Of a DNA stretch of 64,000 nt, positions 57,232 to 64,000 are shown in pieces. Under the pieces are notes generated by a model that saw only the letters and a program-made list of their open reading frames with translations, had not been told where the DNA came from and made no database searches. The stretch covers positions 2,018,406-2,082,405 of the forward strand of contig NZ_CP151800.1 in NCBI RefSeq assembly GCF_038449125.1, given 5' to 3'. Every line of letters begins with the position of its first letter. Within the stretch, counting starts at the first letter, position 1. Both the position numbers and the translations under genes were made by a program. Origin of the DNA: Kosakonia sp. BYX6. GTDB taxonomy: Bacteria; Pseudomonadota; Gammaproteobacteria; Enterobacterales; Enterobacteriaceae.

Positions 57232-57924
57232 TTAATTTAAGGGTTGAACTGTCAAAGCGTTACCTGCCAATTGCAGGCGCGCCGCTTTGCCATAAAATTC
57301 GGCTGGGATTTGGTCGCTCAGCCAGTATTCCCCCGCAATGGAGACCAGCTCCGGCGTGAGATGTGTGCAAAATATTTGTGCGTCTTTATCACCGCTTGCG
57401 CCTGCCAGTGCCCGGCCGCGCATCATGCCGTAAACGTGGATGTTGCCATCGGCAATTAATTCCGCGCCTGCGCTAACATGACTGGTAACAATGAGATCAC
57501 AGTTTGGTGCATAAATGCGTTGACCGGAACGAACCGGGGCATCAATCAACCGTGTTTTTGTGACCGGGGTAGCAACTGACACAGGTTCAGAAGCCGCAGC
57601 TTTGCGCGGCGCTTTCTCTTTGCCTTCAGTCAATAAGGGAAACCCGGCGCGTTCGATTTCCGCTTTCAGTTCAAGGTTCTTACAACCGCTGATACCGACA
57701 ACGCGCAAGCCGGTTGCGGCAATGCTCTGCTGAAGCCGGGGCCAGTTGACCGGGCCTTCCAGCGCGGAGACATTCACAACAACGGGAGCATGCTGCAGAA
57801 ATGCAGGAGCCTGAGCGATTTTGTCTTCTAACGCCTGACGAATAACCTCGGGTTTTGCATCATGCAAATGAACCACGGATAAGGTAAAACTACTGCCTTT
57901 TAGCTCGATGGGCGTATTTGACAT
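57232..57924 (-). CDS. minC: MinC, FtsZ assembly inhibitor
   Basis: MinC blocks FtsZ polymers near the poles when held there by MinD. The 230-residue protein has an N-terminal FtsZ-inhibiting domain (about 1-105, [19 protein letters not shown]). A variable Ala/Pro/Thr linker and a C-terminal beta-helix (about 128-230, [15 protein letters not shown] and the conserved [13 protein letters not shown]) follow. The start MSNTPIE at 57924 is standard; the frame is open further upstream to 58170, but that sequence is not MinC-like. It is divergent from ycgL. Confidence 0.97.
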   Translation of the reverse strand: MSNTPIELKGSSFTLSVVHLHDAKPEVIRQALEDKIAQAPAFLQHAPVVVNVSALEGPVNWPRLQQSIAATGLRVVGISGCKNLELKAEIERAGFPLLTEGKEKAPRKAAASEPVSVATPVTKTRLIDAPVRSGQRIYAPNCDLIVTSHVSAGAELIADGNIHVYGMMRGRALAGASGDKDAQIFCTHLTPELVSIAGEYWLSDQIPAEFYGKAARLQLAGNALTVQPLN

Positions 57925-58046
57925 CCTGACCTTACTCATTTTGCTATAAACACCCGAAAACGGGGTGATATTCTGAAGACTATCAGGCATGTTATAGTCA
58001 CTATTATATTCAGGCAAGTAACCACCCGCTAATTCCGAGTAAAAGT

Positions 58047-58322
58047 ATGTTTTGTGTGATCTATCGAAGTACCCGACGTGAGCAGACTTATCTGTATGTC
58101 GAAAAAAGAGACGATTTCTCCCGCGTGCCGGAAACATTAATGCAGAGTTTCGGCCAGCCGCAGTTGGCAATGTTATTGCTACTCGACGGAAGCAAGAAAT
58201 TGGCAGGCGCGGATCTGGATAAAGTAAAAGAATCCCTCACCTCGCAGGGTTATTATTTACAGCTCCCTCCGCCCGCAGAAAATTTATTGAAACAACACCT
58301 TGCCGCGAGTGGCAAAGAATAA
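58047..58322 (+). CDS. ycgL: YcgL domain protein
   Basis: YcgL is a small cytoplasmic protein; some members have been linked to RNA turnover, but the role is not settled. The 91-residue product shows the conserved [32 protein letters not shown] and GYYLQLPPP blocks. The start at MFCVIYR is used; E. coli annotation has sometimes been longer at the N-terminus. It is divergent from minC and is followed by a terminator. Confidence 0.92.
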   Translation: MFCVIYRSTRREQTYLYVEKRDDFSRVPETLMQSFGQPQLAMLLLLDGSKKLAGADLDKVKESLTSQGYYLQLPPPAENLLKQHLAASGKE

Positions 58323-58336
58323 ACGAGCATATTGAC

Positions 58337-58368
58337 AACGGCGGAATTTCCCGCCGTTTTCTTTTTTC
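58337..58368 (+). terminator. Terminator after ycgL
   Basis: AACGGCGG, AATTTC and CCGCCGTT form a perfect stem-loop followed by TTCTTTTTT. Confidence 0.85.
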
Positions 58369-58470
58369 TGCCTCCATCAACGCTCGTCACATTTTGACAT
58401 TTGACAAACCGCCGGGTGGCGCGGATAGTCATTTTTCGCTCATGTTCAATGTGTTACCGGAGGGGCAATA

Positions 58471-59130
58471 ATGTATCAACATCATAACTGGCAGGGCGCT
58501 CTGCTGGATTTCCCGGTGAGTAAAGTGGTTTGCGTTGGCAGCAACTATGCAAAACATATTAAAGAAATGGGGAGCGCTACCCCGGAAGAACCGGTGTTGT
58601 TTATCAAACCCGAAACCGCGCTTTGCGATATCCGCCAACCGCTGGCACTGCCGCAGGAATTTGGTTCGGTCCATCATGAAGTGGAACTGGCGGTACTGAT
58701 TGGCGCGACGCTGCGCCAGGCCACCGAAGAACATGTCCGTAAAGCGATCGCCGGTTATGGCGTGGCGCTGGATCTCACCTTGCGCGATCTGCAAAGCAAA
58801 ATGAAGAAAGCGGGGCAGCCGTGGGAGAAAGCGAAAGGGTTCGATAACTCTTGCCCGGTTTCAGGTTTTATCCCGGCGGCGGAATTCACCAGCGATCCGC
58901 AAAATACGTCGCTCGGCCTGAAAATCAACGGTGACGTTCGCCAGCAGGGCACTACCGCTGACATGATCCATAAAATTGTGCCGCTGATTGCCTATATGAG
59001 CCGTTTCTTCACCCTGAAAGCTGGGGATGTGATTCTGACCGGGACACCGGACGGTGTCGGCCCGCTGAACAGCGGTGATGAACTGGACGTTAGCTTTAAC
59101 GGCCTTTCATTGACTACCCGCGTACTTTGA
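58471..59130 (+). CDS. ycgM: YcgM, fumarylacetoacetate hydrolase-family protein
   Basis: YcgM is a FAH-superfamily enzyme; members hydrolyse acylpyruvates or decarboxylate oxaloacetate. The 219-residue protein has the family core: VCVGSNYAKHIKEMG, the metal-ligand stretch FGSVHHEVELAVLIG (Glu ligands, about 70-80), DLTLRDLQ (Asp ligand) and the C-terminal ILTGTPDGVGPL. The exact substrate cannot be told from sequence. CCGGAGGGG precedes the ATG. Confidence 0.93.
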   Translation: MYQHHNWQGALLDFPVSKVVCVGSNYAKHIKEMGSATPEEPVLFIKPETALCDIRQPLALPQEFGSVHHEVELAVLIGATLRQATEEHVRKAIAGYGVALDLTLRDLQSKMKKAGQPWEKAKGFDNSCPVSGFIPAAEFTSDPQNTSLGLKINGDVRQQGTTADMIHKIVPLIAYMSRFFTLKAGDVILTGTPDGVGPLNSGDELDVSFNGLSLTTRVL

Positions 59131-59209
59131 CACAGTTTGCCGCCTTTTATTGGGCGGCAAAACTTGCATCCGCATGCCAGACTGGTTATAAGGTGCACCC
59201 TGGATTCAA

Positions 59210-59671
59210 ATGGCGGATTTCATCATGAGCGACACTCCTTTCTGGCAAAGCAAAACTCTCGACCAAATGACGGACGCGGAGTGGGAGTCGCTGTGTGACG
59301 GCTGCGGGCAATGCTGTCTGCATAAGTTAATGGATGAAGACAGTGACGAAATCTATTTCACCAATGTCGCCTGTCGCCAGTTGAACATCAAAACCTGTCA
59401 GTGCCGTAACTACGAACACCGCTTCGAGTATGAGCCGGACTGCATCAAGCTCACCCGCGAAAATTTACCCACCTTTGAATGGCTGCCGCCAAGCTGCGCT
59501 TACCGCTTGCTGGCGGAAGGTAAAGCGTTGCCGATTTGGCACCCGTTACGCACCGGATCAAAAGCGGCAATGCACGCCGAACGCATTTCTGTACGTCATA
59601 TTGCGGTAAAAGAATCGGAAGTGAGCGATTGGCAAGACCATATCCTCAACAAACCCGAATGGGCGGATTGA
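59210..59671 (+). CDS. ycgN: YcgN, UPF0260 Cys-cluster protein
   Basis: YcgN has no established role. The 153-residue protein has eight cysteines. They include the CxxCGxCC cluster [17 protein letters not shown] at about residues 30-46 and [14 protein letters not shown] at about 64-77, which suggests zinc or iron-sulfur binding. The ATG at 59210 gives the length known from E. coli; an in-frame ATG at 59225 (MSDTPFW) is equally possible. It is the last core gene before the prophage remnant. Confidence 0.92.
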   Translation: MADFIMSDTPFWQSKTLDQMTDAEWESLCDGCGQCCLHKLMDEDSDEIYFTNVACRQLNIKTCQCRNYEHRFEYEPDCIKLTRENLPTFEWLPPSCAYRLLAEGKALPIWHPLRTGSKAAMHAERISVRHIAVKESEVSDWQDHILNKPEWAD

Positions 59672-59697
59672 GATGTTGAATTGAAAGGATTTTTGCC

Positions 59698-59850
59698 TTA
59701 CTGATTTTGTGCTTGGGGCATCAGTGGGGCAAAACCTCCAAAGTTAACGTTCAAGATTTCCATTTGATTGCTGTTATTATCGGCCAGCCAGGTTTTTTCG
59801 TCCCTTGCACCGAAGCCGGCTATTTCAAACACTGGCGGGGAGAGTGTCGA
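59698..59850 (-). other. Unassigned reading-frame fragment at the prophage border
   Basis: On the minus strand a frame reads TLSPPVFEIAGFGARDEKTW then LADNNSNQMEILNVNFGGFA and ends PLMPQAQNQ with a stop at 59698. Its composition looks protein-like, but the family is not recognised. Further upstream the frame (to 59916) is only the mirror of the J-like gene. It may be the C-terminal end of another phage gene joined here by deletion or inversion, or a chance frame. Confidence 0.3.
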
Positions 59851-61985
59851 TTCGCCGAATAACTCCCTCACAGGCCAGACCAACACGGCGCGCGTGTATA
59901 AAGCGAAGCCCGACATTTACGGGCAGGTCCGCTCTTTCCCTGACCTGATTCAGGAATCCCTCTTTGAATATGTGCACCAGACCGACAGTGACGGCGGCCT
60001 GAAATATGTTACCGAATGGATGTGTTTCGGCGTCGGCCAGTACGATTACGAATCAGTTCGCTATTCCGAATCAAGCCTCGGGTCGATGGCTGGTGCTGGA
60101 TATCAGGTCTATCAACCAGGCACGGTTATCCCAACCATTAATGAGGGATATGGATTTGACGACGTAGACGGGCAGGAAGTGCCGGGGCCGAATGAAAGTG
60201 ATAGCTTTCCAATAGAAACCGCAACAGCCAATACAGTTGTCAGCGGGAGCTATGCTGGTGGCCAGATTGCAGTGAAAATCGTCAAGCAGGATGCTTTCGA
60301 TTATTTCATGGGTCTCGTTCTACCACATTCGGTCACGTTTACGATCAACGTCACTTATAACACAACATCCGGGAGCGTCACGCAGGATGTCGTGTTTTCC
60401 GGTTCGCTGATTTCAGCCGTTCAGACTGACGATGGCTCAGTGACAAACCCGGTCAGATGGTACACCTTCACGATGAATAATCTGAATGGCCCTTCTGACG
60501 TCCCGGCAAACGCAACAATCAATACGACAAAATTTATCCTGAATGACAATCAGGCGCTGATCGTTGGTCCGTTTTTCTCGCCCGTTGAATCGACACAACT
60601 GTGGGTTCATACCCAGTCTTCTCTTGGCGGAAGAAATGATACTGCCTGGAATGTAGTGATCTGGAAAATTGACGACGATTACAATCAGGTTCCGGGGATA
60701 CAGCAAACATTCAGCTACCACCAGAGCACGCCGCATAAATCAACCAGCGAAGTTTTTTACCGGACCGACAGGATCATACCATCCGGTGGTTTTGGTAAAT
60801 ATGCCATCAGCTTTCAGCGGACGAATAACTCCGCTGACGCTTCGATTCTAAAGATCGAATAAATCCATGCAGTCAATATCAGGACGAATGTCGTTCACCC
60901 GACCGACACACTGGTGCGGGTGCGAGCGACAGAGAACGCGCCGGGAAGCCGTGAGCGTAAATATAATGCGCTGGTGACTCGCCGAACGATCACATACAGC
61001 CTCAACCCCCAGACCGTTGATTACACACTGCGCGCGTCACGCTCGTTTGCTGATGCTGTGGCTCATGAGTGGCTGATTATCGGCGAGCAGCCTGTAAGTA
61101 GCATTGACCTTTAAGGGCTCTACTCCATTGCTGAAAGCTTACCTGACGAACGCCTCGGTTTCTTCGACTACACGTTTGGCGATGAGAACGACTCACTCGG
61201 TGACCGCGTGCAGGCGATCTGCTATGCGGCGTCGGTGGTGGCGTACTGGGACGATAGTGTTCTGACGTTCACCCGTAGACTATCCGGCGGCGGTATTTAA
61301 CCGGGCAAACATGAAGACGGACGAGTACAAGATCACGTACGAAGCCACGCTTCCCGGCGGTTATGACGGCGTGCAGGTGTCTTATGTTCACCCGACTACC
61401 AACAACAAAACGTACATCAACTATCGTATGCTGAACGGCGTCATCGTCGAGCAGGAGGCAGAGAATCCTAACAAGATAGAGATCGTCGGGTTCCGCAACG
61501 AGTATCAGGCGCGGGAGCGCGCGCTGCGGGAAACCAGACGCCTGATTTACTCCCGTGTGAAGATGAACGCTAAGGTTTTCGAAGACGGGATCATTCAGGT
61601 GGGCAGCGTCATCCAGATGCCGGATATTTATGACAGCAATCAGCAGCAGGGTTATATAACCGGCCGCTCCGGTAATGACTTTGATACCAGCGAGACGATC
61701 ACATTTACCGGTTCCATGTATGTTCTGGTGACCGATAACTTGGGAAACCCAACGCTTCGCTATCCGGCAACAGCGCGCAGCGATACGAAATACGGCGTCA
61801 CTGCGGAAGTGCCTGACATCCAGCTCAACATATGGGACGGAGACACGCAGCTACCTTCGCGTTATCTCATCGCGACGGTGGAAGAACTGGATAGCCAGCT
61901 ATGGACGGTCAACAGCATCAAACCCAACACAGATAACACAGTCTCCCTCACCGTCGCCGAATACAGCGATCTGATTTATCCATAA
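59768..61985 (+). pseudogene. Phage tail-tip (J-like host-specificity) protein remnant
   Basis: Three adjacent pieces belong to one former protein. Piece 1 (to 60862) has SLTGQTNTARVYKAKPDIYG and GYGFDDVDGQEVPGPNESD. Piece 2 continues in the same frame after TAA at 60860-60862 ([20 protein letters not shown]) and beyond a second TAA at 61112-61114 ([20 protein letters not shown]). Then the frame changes near 61270-61285, where TFTR is joined to [20 protein letters not shown] of piece 3 (to 61985). The pieces resemble the central receptor-binding tail protein of siphophage-like prophages. The N-terminus is unclear: the frame opens only after a stop at 59765, and conserved sequence seems to start near 59850. 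The assignment is from memory. Confidence 0.7.
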
Positions 61986-62006
61986 CGACTTCTTTCTTAT
62001 CAACCC

Positions 62007-62033
62007 AACCCGGCCAATGTGCCGGGTTTTTTT
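62007..62033 (+). terminator. Terminator after the J-like remnant
   Basis: AACCCGGC, CAATGT and GCCGGGTT form a stem-loop followed by Ts, between the two phage tail genes. Confidence 0.87.
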
Positions 62034-62044
62034 ATGGAAAAAAT

Positions 62045-64000
62045 ATGGCTACCACACCAACTAATCTGCCAGTACCGAGTGAAAGCTCGCGCGGCCTGAA
62101 ATTCAATGCCGGGAAATAGACGAATTCGTAACCTCGCTGGCGCATCAGTACATTGACCGCTTTGGAAATGCTTATTACACAATTGAAGGGTTGAAGCCCC
62201 TTATTTTGCAGGCCATTTATGACTATGGCTGGCAGCCTGTCGGGACATTTCAGGACGGAGTCACACTGAATAATCCCAACAGCCTGATTCAGGATGAAAC
62301 CGACGGGGTCTGGTATCGCTGGGATGATGCATCCACATTACCGAAAGTGGTGGCGCCTGGCTCAACTCCTGCGGGAACAGGCGGCATCGGGGTGGGAGCA
62401 TGGCAGGCGGTCGATATCAGCGATGTTCTGCGTAAAGACCTGGCTGAGCCGGACGGTTTCAAGCTCATCGGGCAGGTTCCGGATATTGCAACGCTGCGCA
62501 CTATGGCTGGTGAGAATGGCAAAGCTGTTCTGGTAACTGAATATCGATCCGGCTGTGGTTTTGGTGGCGGGCAGTTGTTCTGGGATTCATCAAGTACCGA
62601 TGCGGATAACGGCATTACCATTTTTGCTGTGACAGGCGTAACAACCGGGCGCTGGAAACGTAAGTATAAAGGTTTCATTGACGCACACTGGGCTGGTCTG
62701 CCGCTTAATAGCGCGACTGACGATTGCTATGCGCAAATGCAGGCTATTGAGCAGTTGATGTTCAATGAGCATGTGTCGTGCTATTTCCACAACGGCACTT
62801 ACAACATCATCAGCCAGAATATGCCATGGAAAAATCCAGATGTTCCCCCCTCTGATTACAAAAATTACGGCGGAGCTTCTATTATCTGTGATGGTCCAGG
62901 GGTAATTTTTAAAACAACATCATCATCAGGTGCTGATGTTTTTAATATAATGGTGTCTCTAATTTTGGTATGAATGGATTTCCTACCATCACAGCATCCC
63001 TGACAGCAACATCTGATGCCGGATCAAACGGCCTTTCATTGACATATGGTGGTAAAAATATTTATGCAGAAATTGAATGTACTGATTTGCCTTTTACAGT
63101 GAAATCAGATCATCTCGATGGTGGTAAGGCTGTAACAATACAACCAAATTTAACCGGACTTAGCATCGATAATATAAAAATTAACTGTAGGCGCGCTAAA
63201 AACGTATCTTACGGATTCGGTGCAGATATTAATATGGATTGGTTGCTGTCAAAAAAATGACATCCATAGATGTGTTCATTGATGTTGATACAGCATATAG
63301 AGGTATTTCCATCGGAGGGACAACCCCATCCACAAACAGTAAATTTTATGCAGGGTTAAGGGTTCGTGGGTTAAGTAAAACTGCCAGCAGCACGTTGTTC
63401 TCGTAAGAGGATGGGGTGTTGATGTTAATATGCATGCAATTAATACATTAGCTAAGTCCACTCTGCCAGCTTATGCACCTTACGATACAGCGATACGCAT
63501 TCTACAAATGCTTGGATGTAAAAACAGTAAAGTGGTTATAAATGGGATATACAGGATATTGACACATTATATGCTGTTGGTGGTACCACATATTCAGCCA
63601 GCATTGCTGGTAATACGAGTGGTTGCGACATAGACCTTTCTGTAATGTACGACTCAACGTCAAATGTATTTGACGTTATCAACAGTAATGGGAACACGAT
63701 AGCTAACTGCACAGTTAAACTGAACAACTCCGTTGGGACGGTAAATAATACGGCAATAGTTTCAGGAAATTCTTCTCTTACAATAAATGGTGTTAGCGTC
63801 TTACCAAAAGTAGTTTCTGTTGGTGGTGCTGACGTAACGGATACATCAGGAGCAACTGTAGCAGGTTTCACTGCTACTGGTTATCTCAAGTCAGGAGCAA
63901 TCAACTCAACATCCGCACTTGGTACATACAAAGGGAAATCACCTGTATATGCGGCTGATGGAGCAACTGTTCTTGGGTGGACTCCATACTACAACAGTTA
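62045..64000 (+). pseudogene. Phage tailspike/tail fibre gene with five frameshifts (runs off the window)
   Basis: The gene opens with MATTPTNLPVPSESSRGLKF, a head-binding N-terminus common among tailspikes. Each time the frame fails, the sequence continues one frame back. The breaks are near 62116 (then DEFVTSLAHQYIDRFGNAYY), 62955 (then NGVSNFGMNGFPTITASL), 63257 (in a run of seven As; then MTSIDVFIDVDTAYRGISIG), 63395 (then VRGWGVDVNMHAINTLAKST) and 63546 (then DIQDIDTLYAVGGTTYSASI). The last frame is open to the window end and has the Ser/Thr/Asn/Gly-rich pattern of a beta-helix spike. Base composition becomes AT-rich after about 62800. No intact product can be made without repair. Confidence 0.78.

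Noticed and set aside
57925-58170. N-terminal extension of minC to 312 residues
   Set aside because: The extra 82 residues do not look like MinC, and 58047 onward is coding for ycgL on the other strand.
59136-59161. Hairpin between ycgM and ycgN (TTTGCCGCC/GGCGGCAAA)
   Set aside because: The stem is perfect, but no T-run follows, so it is not called a terminator.
1-64000. CRISPR arrays, tRNA or rRNA genes, insertion sequences
   Set aside because: No regularly spaced repeats, cloverleaf sequences, rRNA stretches or transposase frames were noticed on either strand.

Overview
The window is chromosomal DNA of a member of the Enterobacteriaceae. Nearly every gene has a full-length counterpart of almost the same size in Escherichia coli K-12, in the order of the K-12 znuA to rnd block. 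The base composition, a metallo-beta-lactamase-fold gene next to yebO and an epoxide-hydrolase gene next to pphA suggest the Enterobacter/Kosakonia/Klebsiella side of the family rather than Escherichia. The genus is an inference. Gene names come from remembered family sequences; no database was searched.

Layout. 1-6.1 kb: zinc uptake (znuC, znuA, shared Zur operator), cell envelope (mepM, lpxM), pykA and the regulator hexR. 6.4-10.7 kb: zwf, edd and eda, the Entner-Doudoroff branch, with a HexR site before zwf and a GntR site before edd. 10.7-18.3 kb: purT (PurR box), yebG (LexA box), yebF, yebE (start region in a perfect 13-bp inverted repeat), ptrB, exoX, holE and the CopC/CopD-like yobA-yebZ-yebY. 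18.4-21.3 kb: the sRNA SdsR, an epoxide hydrolase, pphA, yebW, yebV. 21.4-31.3 kb: rsmF, letB, letA, msrC, proQ, prc, htpX. 31.4-38.9 kb: yebQ, kdgR, yobH, mgrB, yebO, an MBL-fold hydrolase, a broken yobF, cspC, rlmA, mntP with its manganese riboswitch, and yobD. 39-49.2 kb: manZYX, a leader ORF and yoaE, pdeD, sdaA, nudL, pabB, yoaH. 49.2-59.7 kb: yoaB, yoaA, tsaB, yeaY, fadD (FadR site), rnd, minEDC, ycgL, ycgM, ycgN.

From about 59.7 kb to the window end the character changes. There is a decayed prophage segment: a tail-tip (J-like) protein gene with two in-frame stops and a frameshift, then a tailspike gene broken by five successive frameshifts, all in the same direction. No integrase, tRNA gene or attachment site can be recognised.

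How the parts work together. Zwf, Edd and Eda send glucose-6-phosphate to pyruvate; HexR, KdgR and GntR signals link this to PykA, ManXYZ sugar import and SdaA. LpxM, LetAB, MepM, Prc, HtpX and the MinCDE system maintain envelope and division. MgrB, the SdsR RNA, ProQ and CspC form a post-transcriptional and feedback layer. The observations most worth a second look are the doubly frameshifted yobF before cspC, the hairpin over the yebE start, the two accessory enzymes inserted in regulatory neighbourhoods, and the lesion pattern of the prophage remnant.
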